Origin: an uncultured Flavobacteriaceae bacterium | Lineage (GTDB): Bacteria; Bacteroidota; Bacteroidia; Flavobacteriales; Flavobacteriaceae | Assembly: GCA_938017825.1 (NCBI GenBank) | Contig: CALIJE010000011.1 | Coordinates: forward strand, 1-64,000 | Direction of reading: 5' to 3' | DNA: 64,000 bases | Shown here: positions 1-9,844 of the stretch, in pieces | How the letters are laid out: the number at the start of each line of letters is the position of its first letter | Position numbering within the stretch: position 1 is the stretch's first letter | Translations under genes and position numbers: made by a program | Notes under the pieces: model-generated | Database searches by the model: none | Told to the model about the DNA's origin: nothing | The model's input: only the letters and a program-made list of their open reading frames with translations

Positions 1-926
1 AAGGAGCTAAGATCTACCTGATTGTTTGCAGTTGCAGGAGTAGTCAAAGTAAGTATGTTGGTATTGGTATCGAAGATCAAATCCTGCAATTCATCTGTTG
101 GATTGCCACCCCCGCCCGCGAATGATTCAAGGTCAATGATATTATCCCCATTTACAGGATCTGAAAGGGTCAAAATATTACCGGTCAATGATAGGTTCTG
201 CAACTCATTTTCGGGGTCTGTATCCAGATCATTAGCAATGGCATTGGTGTTTTCTGCAATTGCATCGACTATAGGTTGCTGATCATAAAAAGCGCCTCCG
301 TCAGTACCGATAAGGATGTCGTTATCTAAATCAGTACTTACGGTAGTCACGTCACCACCTGTTAGAAAGGGTACGTCATTAATGAAAAAACTAAGCGGTA
401 AACTATCTCTATCTATTGCAAAAGGGCCAACAGCATTTTCACTCAATTTGAATTTGCCAACCGAATTGTTCGCTAATTTATTGGCTCCTATTGAGTTGTC
501 GTTAATATCATCCCCGAAAATACTTCCGTCTAAAATCTGAGCACCGCGAATACTTTCCGGGGCCACTTCGATATTATTGCCATTGGCCGTCTGTGTAAGT
601 ACTATGGTGCTAAATTGATTTACAACGGGGTCGGTAGTGACGTTGATATTAGCTGTACCACCAGAACAAAGATTAACCCAATCGGTACCGTTGTAATAAT
701 GTACACATTGGGTATCGGTATTATAGACCAGTGCACCTGCGCCGGGTACTATGGCTTGCATTTGTTCCGTGGTAACCCTAGTGATGATCAAGGCGGTAGT
801 GGAACTCTCCAATTCCAACACGGCAGCAGGGTCTATTACCTGGGGATTGTCCCCAATCTTTACCTGCCCCAAAACTTGGGTAATCCCTAAAATGAAAAAC
901 GCAAGGAAAAGTATCAGTGTTCTCAT
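1..926 (-). CDS. Secreted surface/tail-fibre-like protein, N-terminal part (C-terminus lies beyond the left edge)
   Basis: Manual reverse-strand translation from ATG at 926 is open to base 1: MRTLILFLAFFILGITQVLGQVKIGDNPQVIDPAAVLELESSTTALIITRVTTEQMQAIVPGAGALVYNTDTQCVHYYNGTDWVNLC...; signal peptide, then repeated ELQ[ND]L..NILTL..DL[ES]S motifs. Absent from ORF track because no stop lies in the window. Confidence 0.8.
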   Translation of the reverse strand, partial: MRTLILFLAFFILGITQVLGQVKIGDNPQVIDPAAVLELESSTTALIITRVTTEQMQAIVPGAGALVYNTDTQCVHYYNGTDWVNLCSGGTANINVTTDPVVNQFSTIVLTQTANGNNIEVAPESIRGAQILDGSIFGDDINDNSIGANKLANNSVGKFKLSENAVGPFAIDRDSLPLSFFINDVPFLTGGDVTTVSTDLDNDILIGTDGGAFYDQQPIVDAIAENTNAIANDLDTDPENELQNLSLTGNILTLSDPVNGDNIIDLESFAGGGGNPTDELQDLIFDTNTNILTLTTPATANNQVDLSS

Positions 927-1189
927 AAATGGTGTCTCGCTATTACGATATTGGGACTTACAAAAATAGAACTATATGCATACATACCTATTTAAAACCG
1001 CTAATTTGATGGGCTTATCGGATAAAAGGCCTTAATTACCGGTTGAAAAGATCTATTTTTTATATCTACGACTATAAATTAACAAAAGTTTAGTGGGCAT
1101 CTTTTTTTTATTGACTCAACAAGTATTTTCTTTATCAATAACAATTATCAAGCCATAAACCCTATGGTTCTGAGGCGAAAAAAACGCGG

Positions 1190-1951
1190 ATGAAAAATAA
1201 TTTACTGAAACTGCTTTTATCACTTTTTGTAGTACTGACCACAATAAATCTTGAGGCCCAAGAGACAAATCGAAGTATATTACGAGGACAAGTGCTCTAT
1301 AGAAATGTAAATGTACCCAATGAAACCGTTATCAATATTACAACCGAAGATGCTACAATTACGGATGAAAACGGACAATTTGCCATTGCTGTTAAAGTTG
1401 GGGACGAATTGGCTTTTACAGCCGTTAACTACCAACTGGAAGTTGTTAAAGTAAGTGAGGAACTATTGAAAAAGGGGCGCTTGGTGGTTGAAGTTAACGA
1501 GAAGGTTACCGAATTGGATGAGGTCATCGTTACACCTGAACAGCAGGAAAAGTTTCTAGAAATGCAGAGTGAGGAGTTCAAGGCATACGAATATGAAACC
1601 GATCGGTCTAGTGAGGTAAGAAATATTGCCCTATCCCAGACCGAACGAGGTCGCCAAGATGATATAAATTTTGTGAACATCTTTAAGGCCTTGTTAAAGT
1701 CTGCGAGTAAAAAGAATAAGGAAGAGCGAAAAATTATAAAGCCCAGTGAAGTATTGCGATTGGTTTATGATGATGAGTTTTTCGTAATCGACCTAAAACT
1801 ACCGCAGGATCAAATTGATGCTTTTTTGCTGTATTTAGATACTAAAAATCCAACCCAATCACTATTGAAGAAAGACAATGAGTTTCAATTGATAGATTTC
1901 TTGGTAACTCATAGTAAAACGTATCTCGAGGAGATCAATGCCAAAGACTAA
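1190..1951 (+). CDS. Secreted protein with CarboxypepD_reg-like domain
   Basis: ORF with signal peptide; GQVLYRNVNVPNETVINITTEDATITDENGQFAI...LTELDEVIVTP pattern typical of carboxypeptidase-regulatory-like domains. Confidence 0.7.
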   Translation: MKNNLLKLLLSLFVVLTTINLEAQETNRSILRGQVLYRNVNVPNETVINITTEDATITDENGQFAIAVKVGDELAFTAVNYQLEVVKVSEELLKKGRLVVEVNEKVTELDEVIVTPEQQEKFLEMQSEEFKAYEYETDRSSEVRNIALSQTERGRQDDINFVNIFKALLKSASKKNKEERKIIKPSEVLRLVYDDEFFVIDLKLPQDQIDAFLLYLDTKNPTQSLLKKDNEFQLIDFLVTHSKTYLEEINAKD

Positions 1952-2720
1952 CATTTTACTGATTCTCGCAGTATTGGGGTCCTTTTTGACACGGGCGCAG
2001 TCTTACAATGAAAAGGAAATTGAAGGCAAGGTAACTAGCGATGATGGCGACGTTGCCGCAACACATGTCTTGAATACCAGTACAGAACGTGCGGCAATAA
2101 CTGATATTAAGGGTTATTTTAAAATTGCTGCGAAACTCAATGATACCATTGTATTTTCAGCCGTTCAGTATAAGCGCAAAGAAATTGTTGTTACCCAAGC
2201 ACTTTTGGAAAGCAAATTCATTAACGTGCCATTGGAGGATGCACTGACCGAACTTGATGAGGTCGTGGTTATGCCCTATAATCTTACAGGTGATATGTCG
2301 CGTGACGCGGATCGCATTAGCATTGAACCCGTTATCACTTCATCAACTCTTGGTTTGCCCAATGCTTATGTAAAAAACCCAACGAAGGCCGAACGGGTGC
2401 TGTACGAGGCTACCAGCGGAGGTGGGTTGTTACCCCTGAATCCTATTATTAACGGAATCTCAGGACGCACAAAGTATTTGAAAAATCAGGTAAAACTTCA
2501 AAAAACATACGCACGAACCGAACGGGTACGCGCTTTTTATGTCGATTCCTTAATCGTGGCCGACTTGCACATTCCTGAGGACAAAATAGATGATTTCATG
2601 TACTTCTGCGAAATCGATTCTACTTTTCAGGCTACGGTTGATACCCATGACCGCTTGCAGATTTGGGAGGTCATGAAGGGTCGAAGCAAACTATACCGAA
2701 AAAATAATGAATTGGACTAA
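1938..2720 (+). CDS. Secreted protein with CarboxypepD_reg-like domain (tandem paralog of preceding gene)
   Basis: Signal peptide; IEGKVTSDDGDVAATHVLNTSTERAAITDIKGYFKIAAKLNDTIVFSAVQY...LTELDEVVVMP; overlaps previous ORF by 14 nt. Confidence 0.7.
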   Translation: MPKTNILLILAVLGSFLTRAQSYNEKEIEGKVTSDDGDVAATHVLNTSTERAAITDIKGYFKIAAKLNDTIVFSAVQYKRKEIVVTQALLESKFINVPLEDALTELDEVVVMPYNLTGDMSRDADRISIEPVITSSTLGLPNAYVKNPTKAERVLYEATSGGGLLPLNPIINGISGRTKYLKNQVKLQKTYARTERVRAFYVDSLIVADLHIPEDKIDDFMYFCEIDSTFQATVDTHDRLQIWEVMKGRSKLYRKNNELD

Positions 2721-2771
2721 GTTGCTATTTTTGGCATGTGATTTGTTTATTTTTGATAGAATTTCTTGCTT

Positions 2772-3278
2772 ATGAATTTTTTTAAAAAGGGCCTAGTACT
2801 ACTTCTCTTGCCATTATTCGCTTTTACGGCTGCACATAAATTTTATTTGAGTGTAACCAACGTGGGCTATTCCGAAAAGGATGACGCCCTTCAAATCACG
2901 ACACGCATTTTTATTGATGATTTGGAGGCTGTTTTATTGGAACGTTATGATTTCAAAGCAAACCTAGCAACGGATAAGGAGTCACCATTGGCCAAGGAAT
3001 ACATACAAAAGTATTTTGATGCCAAATTTGCTCTTCAGATCAACGGGACAGCTTCTGATTTTGATTTTTTAGGAAGTAGATATGAAGATGATTTGATCAT
3101 CTGTTATATTGAAGTTCCCAAGGTGAATTTACCTGAATGCCGGTCTATAGAAATTCGAAATGATATTTTGACCGATATGTTCGACGACCAGCAGAATGTG
3201 GTTCATATAAAGATCAAGGATAAAAAAAAGAGCTTTGTTCTGATTAGAGAGAATAATAAAGGAATGTTAAACTTGTGA
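2772..3278 (+). CDS. DUF6702 family protein
   Basis: FAFTAAHKFYLSVTNVGYSEKDDALQITTRIFIDDLEAVL is typical of the family; adjacent to M1 peptidase. Confidence 0.7.
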   Translation: MNFFKKGLVLLLLPLFAFTAAHKFYLSVTNVGYSEKDDALQITTRIFIDDLEAVLLERYDFKANLATDKESPLAKEYIQKYFDAKFALQINGTASDFDFLGSRYEDDLIICYIEVPKVNLPECRSIEIRNDILTDMFDDQQNVVHIKIKDKKKSFVLIRENNKGMLNL

Positions 3279-3340
3279 CATTTCTTAACAAACTCTTAAA
3301 AAAATTCTATTTTTCTAAGATTAAACATTTAACTCAAAAG

Positions 3341-5647
3341 ATGATAAAATTAAAGTATTGTTTCGCGTCGTTATTGTTCTTGTTTGGAGCAGTTGCGATT
3401 GCACAGGAAGAGGCACCGGAAGAAAGAGAAGGTGGTCATACCAACCAAAGTAAGTTCAAGCAACTGTATGAGGAGTTCGCAACTCCCAATACCTACCGTT
3501 CCGCATCGGGAGCCCCAGGCCCGGACTATTATCAACAGCAGGCCAATTATGTGATGAACATCGAATTAGACGATAAGAATCACAGGTTATATGGTGATGA
3601 GACCATTACCTATATCAACAATTCTCCGGAGGATTTAGAATTTCTTTGGGTACAGTTAGACCAGAATATTAGGACAAAAGATTCTAAGGCGGCCCTTAAG
3701 AATGGCGATGGTGTACCCCTAGCGTATTTAGCATCTACTTTTAACGGCAAGTTTTTAGGTGAGCCTTTTGATGGTGGTTTTGTTATAGAGCATGTTAAGG
3801 ATGCCGCAGGTAAGCCCCTGCCGTACACCATCAATTTTACGATGATGCGAATAGATTTGCCCAAACCCTTAAAAAGTAAAGAGCAGGTTAGCTTTTCCAT
3901 AAAATGGAATTACAATATTCCAGACCATACGGTTGATCGTGCAAGATCTGGTTATGAAGAATTCGCAGATGGCCATCGTGCGTATGTTATTGCCCAGTTT
4001 TTTCCAAGAATGGCCGTATTCAATGATGTAGAAGGATGGCAAAATCACCAGTTTTGGGGTAATGGCGAGTTTGCGTTGACATTCGGGGATTATGACGTAA
4101 GTATTACGGTACCTGCAGATCATATATTGGATGCAACGGGAGAACTTCAAAACCGAAAAGAAGTGTTTTCGAAAACGATGATGAAACGCTATGAGCAGGC
4201 GAAGAAATCGTATGATAAACCAGTTCTAATTGTGACCGAGGAGGAGGCTATTGAAGCCTCGAAAGGATTTTCTGAAAAGAAAAAGACCTGGAAGTTTAAG
4301 GCAAAAAATGTGCGCGATTACGGCTTTGCGACCTCAAGAAGATTTATTTGGGATATGCAGGCAGTAAAAATGGCCAACAAAGATGTTATGGCAGTCTCTA
4401 TGTATCCAAAAGAAGGCAATCCGCTATGGGAAGAGTATTCGACCAAGGCGGTAGCACATACCTTAAAGTCCTTTTCAGCACATACGTTTGATTACCCGTA
4501 TCCAAAGGCAATTTCCGTTCATGCGAAAAATCAAGGTATGGAATACCCCATGATTTGCTGGAATTATGGTAGACCAAATGAAGATGGTACGTATTCCGAT
4601 AGGGTCAAATATGGAATGATTAGCGTGATTATTCACGAGATAGGTCACAATTATTTCCCGATGATCGTTAATTCTGATGAACGGCAATGGGGCTGGATGG
4701 ATGAAGGTTTGGATACCTTTATGCAATATGTTGCCGAACAAGAGTTTGGTGAGGCGTTTCCAGACGCAATTGCTCCAAACAAGGCCTACCCATCGAGAAG
4801 GGGAGCTGCTGCGAAAATAGTGCCTTATATGGCAGGAGATCAAAGTACGATTTCCCCGATCATGTCGAATCCTGAAAATGTGTATCAATTAGGCCCAAAT
4901 GCCTATGGCAAGCCGGCGACTGCCTTGAATATTTTAAGGGAAACAGTGATGGGAAGAGAATTGTTCGATCATGCATTCAAAACGTATTCGAAGCGTTGGA
5001 TGTTCAAGCACCCGACTCCTGAAGATTTTTTCAGGACTATGGAAGATGCATCGGCCGTTGATTTAGATTACTATTGGAGAGGCTGGTTCTATACCACCGA
5101 TTATGTAGACATAGGCGTTAAGGATATTAAGAAGTATTATGTTTCAGATAAGCCTTCCGAAAAACTAAAGCAAGCCGTAGCGGCTAGCGGTCAGTCATTG
5201 GAAGATTTGCCACCCTTGGTATTCTTGGCCGAAGAAGGTTCCGAGGATTTTGATGCCAGTTTAAAAGGGAAATCCCCAACCGAAAGCTCTGCTACGCTTA
5301 AGGAGTTCATGATGGATAATATGACCGAAGAAGAGCGCAAACAGGTAAAAGAACCAAAGTACTTTTACGAAATCACATATGATAAGCCAGGTGGAATTCC
5401 CATGCCTTTGATTGTAGAATACACCTATGCTGATGGCAGTACTGAGAATATTACCTATCCTGCTGAAATTTGGAGAAAGAACGACAAGGAAGTGAGTGTG
5501 GTTATTTCTTCCCAGCAAGAGTTAAAGGGTGTAATCGTGGATCCAAAGGCTGAGACTGCGGATATTGATACGACCAACAATGTGTGGCCTAAGAAGACAG
5601 GGGAGACCGACTTTGACAAAATGAAAAAGACGATAAAAGGAAAATAG
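3341..5647 (+). CDS. M1 family metallopeptidase
   Basis: HEIGHNYFPMIVNSDERQWGWMDEGL (HExxH-x18-E) zinc motif; signal peptide from internal ATG 3341. Confidence 0.85.
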   Translation: MIKLKYCFASLLFLFGAVAIAQEEAPEEREGGHTNQSKFKQLYEEFATPNTYRSASGAPGPDYYQQQANYVMNIELDDKNHRLYGDETITYINNSPEDLEFLWVQLDQNIRTKDSKAALKNGDGVPLAYLASTFNGKFLGEPFDGGFVIEHVKDAAGKPLPYTINFTMMRIDLPKPLKSKEQVSFSIKWNYNIPDHTVDRARSGYEEFADGHRAYVIAQFFPRMAVFNDVEGWQNHQFWGNGEFALTFGDYDVSITVPADHILDATGELQNRKEVFSKTMMKRYEQAKKSYDKPVLIVTEEEAIEASKGFSEKKKTWKFKAKNVRDYGFATSRRFIWDMQAVKMANKDVMAVSMYPKEGNPLWEEYSTKAVAHTLKSFSAHTFDYPYPKAISVHAKNQGMEYPMICWNYGRPNEDGTYSDRVKYGMISVIIHEIGHNYFPMIVNSDERQWGWMDEGLDTFMQYVAEQEFGEAFPDAIAPNKAYPSRRGAAAKIVPYMAGDQSTISPIMSNPENVYQLGPNAYGKPATALNILRETVMGRELFDHAFKTYSKRWMFKHPTPEDFFRTMEDASAVDLDYYWRGWFYTTDYVDIGVKDIKKYYVSDKPSEKLKQAVAASGQSLEDLPPLVFLAEEGSEDFDASLKGKSPTESSATLKEFMMDNMTEEERKQVKEPKYFYEITYDKPGGIPMPLIVEYTYADGSTENITYPAEIWRKNDKEVSVVISSQQELKGVIVDPKAETADIDTTNNVWPKKTGETDFDKMKKTIKGK

Positions 5648-5665
5648 TCAAATTTTGATGTTTTG

Positions 5666-5697
5666 AAAAGCCTTGCATACTGCAGGGCTTTTTCTTT
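5666..5697 (+). terminator. Intrinsic terminator after M1 peptidase gene
   Basis: AAAAGCCTTGCA-TAC-TGCAGGGCTTTTT with following T-rich tract. Confidence 0.7.
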
Positions 5698-5713
5698 TAA
5701 TTATATTTGTAGC

Positions 5714-6040
5714 ATGTTATCAGCGCACTTTTTGTTTATTAGCGGAGCAGAGATTTTCTTCATCATGTTCATTGTGGTCATGGTTTTTGGTGCGGATAAG
5801 ATTCCTGGAATCGCCAAAGGCCTTGGCAAAGGTATGCGCCAATTAAAAGATGCTACCGAAGATATTAAACAAGAGATTCAAAAGAGTGCCGACAAGCAAG
5901 GCATTGATACAAGTTTTGTCAGCGATATCAAAAAAGATATCGATGATGTAAAAAAGAATGTTTCTTCTGGTATCACTAAAGAACTAGGAGGTGTCAAAGA
6001 CAGTGTTGATGACATTACGGGAGCTATTAAAAGAAAGTAA
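5714..6040 (+). CDS. tatA: Twin-arginine translocase TatA/TatE family subunit
   Basis: Short TM helix + VFGADKIPGIAKGLGKGMRQLKDATEDIKQEI amphipathic segment. Confidence 0.85.
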   Translation: MLSAHFLFISGAEIFFIMFIVVMVFGADKIPGIAKGLGKGMRQLKDATEDIKQEIQKSADKQGIDTSFVSDIKKDIDDVKKNVSSGITKELGGVKDSVDDITGAIKRK

Positions 6041-6041
6041 T

Positions 6042-6602
6042 ATGCTCGAAAGGTTGTTGGAATGGGATCGGGAAACGCTCATTTATTTGAACAACTTAGG
6101 TACAGAGACTTTTGACGATTTTTGGTTGACCCTTACCAAGTTTACGACTTGGATTCCTCTTTTTCTTTTTCTAATTGCCCTTATCCTCTTTAAGCATCCG
6201 ATTAAAAGGGCCGTGAAAATGTTGCTTTTTTATGCTTTTATGGTACTGTCGGCCGCAAAAATAATTTTTTCTACCAAGGATGTTTTTGCGCGGTTGCGAC
6301 CCAATAATGATGAGACTATCAATGACCTAATTCGCGTTTTGCTGACCCCAAGCGATTACAGTTTTTTTTCTGGCCATGCCGCAGCCTCATTTTGTATTGC
6401 TGCCCTGGGCGTGTTCTTTTTAAGGAAGAATTCTAAATGGATGTACCTCCTTTTTTTATGGCCGCTACTCTTCTCTTACAGTCGCATCTATTTAGGGGTT
6501 CATTACCCTTTGGATATTCTTGTAGGTGCACTTTTTGGATGTATGTGGGCAATTCTGTTTTGGTGGGCGTTTCGTAAAATTAGATTACCCTACTTAGGGT
6601 AA
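6042..6602 (+). CDS. Phosphatase PAP2 family membrane protein
   Basis: PSDYSFFSGHAAASF...YSRIYLGVHYPLDILVGALFG PAP2 motifs; start at ATG 6042. Confidence 0.85.
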   Translation: MLERLLEWDRETLIYLNNLGTETFDDFWLTLTKFTTWIPLFLFLIALILFKHPIKRAVKMLLFYAFMVLSAAKIIFSTKDVFARLRPNNDETINDLIRVLLTPSDYSFFSGHAAASFCIAALGVFFLRKNSKWMYLLFLWPLLFSYSRIYLGVHYPLDILVGALFGCMWAILFWWAFRKIRLPYLG

Positions 6603-7221
6603 GTCCGTCTCGGATAGGAAGTAATACCGTTTCAACCCTCGAATCTTCTTTGAGTTTTTTGTTATAATCCAACAAAATTTGAGTCACCTTGTCCTTTGGG
6701 TCAAGCGGTTCAACTACCTTCCCTGTCCAAAGTACATTGTCGGACAAAATGATACTTCCCCGCTTAGTTTTTTGTAAGGCAGCTTCGAAAAAATCTGGAT
6801 ATTCCTTTTTACCAGCATCAATAAATACCAAATCAAAAACATGGTCGAGGTTGGGAATGATAGTAAGGGCGTCTCCTGTATGTTGTGTTATCTGTTGCCC
6901 ATAACCACTTTTGTCAAAATAAGTGCGCTGCAGCTCATGAAGTTCTTCGTTCACCTCAATCGTGTGAAGTTCTCCCTCCGTTTTCAACCCTTCAGCAAGA
7001 CATAAAGCGGAATAACCGGTATAGGTGCCAATTTCCAAAATTTTCGTTGGTTGAATTATTTTGGATAACATGCTAAGTATCCTCCCCTGAAAATGTCCGG
7101 TTAGCATTCTTGGCTGTATGACTTTTAGATGGGTTTCCCGAGTGAGCTCCTGTAGTAATAAGGGCTCCTCTTCGGAGCTGTTCTTTATATATTCTTCCAA
7201 AATCGGAGAAAGGAAATGCAT
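6580..7221 (-). CDS. O-methyltransferase (class I SAM-dependent, catechol OMT-like)
   Basis: KILEIGTYTGYSALCLAEGL, DLVFIDAGKKEYPDFFEAAL, SDNVLWTGKVV; start likely ATG 7221. Confidence 0.85.
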   Translation of the reverse strand: MHFLSPILEEYIKNSSEEEPLLLQELTRETHLKVIQPRMLTGHFQGRILSMLSKIIQPTKILEIGTYTGYSALCLAEGLKTEGELHTIEVNEELHELQRTYFDKSGYGQQITQHTGDALTIIPNLDHVFDLVFIDAGKKEYPDFFEAALQKTKRGSIILSDNVLWTGKVVEPLDPKDKVTQILLDYNKKLKEDSRVETVLLPIRDGLTLSRVI

Positions 7222-7285
7222 GAAATATTTTTGACAAAAATAGCTATTTAAATGACTAACTTGAGGATCAAATTTTGATTGTACC

Positions 7286-7753
7286 ATGATTAGAGAAGCT
7301 ACCTTTAAAGACCTCCCAAAATTGCTTGAATTTGAGCAAGGGGTCATTGAAGCCGAACGACCATTCGACCCTACGATACGCCCAAGCCCTGTTCTGTACT
7401 ATGATTTAGAGGAGTTGTTAACCTCTAAAGATGCGAAGGTAGTCGTCGAAGAGGAGGACAACAAAATCATTGCCTGTGGCTACGCCAAGGTGAAAATGGC
7501 CAGACCTTATTTAGATCATCAAAAATATGCCTACTTAGGTTTTATGTTTACACATCCCGATCATCGTGGTAAAGGGGTCAATGGAAAAATTTTGGATGCC
7601 TTAAAGGCTTGGTCCTTTGAAAATGGGCTTACTGAAATCAGATTGTCGGTATATGAGGACAATCTTCCTGCTGTTCATGCCTATGAAAAATACGGATTCA
7701 AAAAGCATCTTGTTGAAATGCGCCTGCCAAGAAATACAGATGAAAATCAGTAG
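7286..7753 (+). CDS. GNAT family N-acetyltransferase
   Basis: YLGFMFTHPDHRGKGVNGKILDALKAW...SVYEDNLPAVHAYEKYGFKK. Confidence 0.85.
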   Translation: MIREATFKDLPKLLEFEQGVIEAERPFDPTIRPSPVLYYDLEELLTSKDAKVVVEEEDNKIIACGYAKVKMARPYLDHQKYAYLGFMFTHPDHRGKGVNGKILDALKAWSFENGLTEIRLSVYEDNLPAVHAYEKYGFKKHLVEMRLPRNTDENQ

Positions 7754-7783
7754 CGATATCGTATTTTTGAACAAAACCTGAAC

Positions 7784-9055
7784 ATGCAGTTTGAAAATAC
7801 CTTGGAATTTGCGCAGCGCTTAGACGCTAACGACCCTTTGCGTCACTACCGCGAAGACTTCCATTTCCCCAAGGTAAATGGGGAGCAAGTAATTTACTTT
7901 ACGGGTAATTCATTGGGCTTGCAGCCAAAACGGACCAAAAAGTACGTTGATGAAATCATGACGGACTGGGCAGAACTGGCTGTCGAAGGACACTTTCATG
8001 CCGATAAACCATGGTGGGATTATCATGAACATTTGGCTAGCCCACTTGCTAAAGTAGTAGGAGCAAAGCCGGAGGAGATTACAGTTATGAATACCTTGAC
8101 GGTAAACCTTCATTTGCTAATGGTATCTTTTTATAGACCTACGGCCAAACGCTTTAAAATTATTTGTGAGGAAAAGGCATTTCCCTCTGATCAATACATG
8201 TTCGACAGCCAACTGCGATTTCATAATATCGACCCTCAAGAGGCCTTGGTGACCGTCAAAAAGAGAACAGGTGAACATTTTTGGCGAACAGACGATATAC
8301 TCGATAAAATCGAAGAAATTGGTGATGAGCTGGCATTGGTTCTTATTGGCGGTGTAAACTACTATTCAGGTCAAGTTTTCGATATGAAGGCGATTACCGA
8401 AAAAGGCAAGGCGGTCGGTGCAATGGTCGGTTGGGACCTTGCGCACGCCGTAGGTAATGTCGCCTTAGAATTACACGATTGGAATGTTGATTTTGCAGCA
8501 TGGTGCAGTTATAAATATATGAATAGCGGTCCCGGCAATGCCTCAGGGATTTTTGTGAATAAAAAGCACTTGAACAAAAAAGGTATACAACGATTTGAAG
8601 GCTGGTGGGGCACCAAAAAAGAAACCCGCTTTTTGATGAAACCCGAGTTCGAACCTATGGAAAATGCCGATGCTTGGCAAATTAGCAATGTACCGGTGCT
8701 ATCTGTTGCCCCGTATTTGGCGTCCTTGGAAATGTTCGAAGAAGTAGGGATGGAGAAATTAATTGAAAAACGGAAAAAAATAGTTGCCTTTTTGGAGTTC
8801 GTATTGCGGGAGGTTGACAAAGAAGTTGCGGGTACTTTTGAAATAATTACCCCTAGTGACAGAGGTTGTCAACTTTCGGTATTCTTACACGGGCACGGTA
8901 AGTGGCTCTTCGATTACCTAATGAAGAAAGGGGTGGTGACCGATTGGCGTGAACCTAATGTGATTCGTTTGGCGCCTGCCCCTTTCTATTGCTCTTTTGA
9001 GGATATGTACCGTTTTGGGCAAGTCCTAAAGGAAGGAATACTTCAAAATGCTTAA
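7784..9055 (+). CDS. kynU: Kynureninase
   Basis: PLP enzyme with ...IYFTGNSLGLQPKRT..., VGWDLAHAVGNVALELHDWNVDFAAWCSYKYMNSGPGNASGIFV; full length. Confidence 0.92.
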   Translation: MQFENTLEFAQRLDANDPLRHYREDFHFPKVNGEQVIYFTGNSLGLQPKRTKKYVDEIMTDWAELAVEGHFHADKPWWDYHEHLASPLAKVVGAKPEEITVMNTLTVNLHLLMVSFYRPTAKRFKIICEEKAFPSDQYMFDSQLRFHNIDPQEALVTVKKRTGEHFWRTDDILDKIEEIGDELALVLIGGVNYYSGQVFDMKAITEKGKAVGAMVGWDLAHAVGNVALELHDWNVDFAAWCSYKYMNSGPGNASGIFVNKKHLNKKGIQRFEGWWGTKKETRFLMKPEFEPMENADAWQISNVPVLSVAPYLASLEMFEEVGMEKLIEKRKKIVAFLEFVLREVDKEVAGTFEIITPSDRGCQLSVFLHGHGKWLFDYLMKKGVVTDWREPNVIRLAPAPFYCSFEDMYRFGQVLKEGILQNA

Positions 9056-9076
9056 ATCTAATTTATCATTCTGTAA

Positions 9077-9727
9077 TCAGTTCACTTCCAAACCTGTAAA
9101 ATAAAGTTTGAAAGTACCTCCGGGCATGGTATGCATTTTTGAAAGTTTAAGGCCTTTTATTTCTTCGTAATCCTCAAAAGTTGTCATCATGGATGGGCTT
9201 GGGGAATTACCTTTTCGAAATACCCACTCCTGAACAATCAAATCATCCTCAAAATAAAAGTCATAGGCATCGCCTGGTGTATAGCCACCTTCAGACCCAT
9301 ATACAATCGTAAGCTTTTGCATGTTTTTTTTGCCAATCGGAGACTCGGCCTTAAGGCTATGTTCATGGGAAATATTATCGCCATCCCATACTAATTGATA
9401 TGGAGCAAGCAACCAATATTTATCGTTGATGAAACTTGCATTGGTTTTGTACGCGAGACTATCCATATCGGCCCAATTGTACTCCAAAGTACCCTCATCG
9501 GTAATAGCAGTGATGTCATTGGATTTGGGTTTCCAAATCCAGCTGCGTTCAAAATGGGTTGTATCGCGATCTACATTGAAAGTAAACCTGATTTCTTCCA
9601 CCGATTCCCAATTTGCAAAGCCATTGGCCAGCGCTACTTTTTTCAGTATCGTTTCCTCCTGTGCAAGGCTGGTAAACCCCATTAATAGTGCAACTCCTAC
9701 GGCAATGTTGATGATATGCTTTTTCAT
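9077..9727 (-). CDS. Hypothetical secreted protein
   Basis: Signal peptide MKKHIINIAVGVALLMGFTSLAQ; coherent ORF. Confidence 0.6.
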   Translation of the reverse strand: MKKHIINIAVGVALLMGFTSLAQEETILKKVALANGFANWESVEEIRFTFNVDRDTTHFERSWIWKPKSNDITAITDEGTLEYNWADMDSLAYKTNASFINDKYWLLAPYQLVWDGDNISHEHSLKAESPIGKKNMQKLTIVYGSEGGYTPGDAYDFYFEDDLIVQEWVFRKGNSPSPSMMTTFEDYEEIKGLKLSKMHTMPGGTFKLYFTGLEVN

Positions 9728-9844
9728 AAAATGTGTTTGGTTCAAAGATAATCGCTTTTCAATGCAAATTTGAAATCCCCTAATTTATTTGCTGTAGTTT
9801 TTCCCGATAAATTGAGTATTTTTGAATTTGATAAAGCATAAAAA

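Noticed and set aside
22-890. + strand ORFs 22-282, 316-540 and 615-890
   Set aside because: All lie antisense to the continuous minus-strand reading frame ending at the left edge.
4475-4888. ORF of 137 aa on - strand inside the M1 peptidase gene
   Set aside because: Antisense shadow ORF (His/Ile-rich low-quality translation) opposite conserved zinc-site codons.
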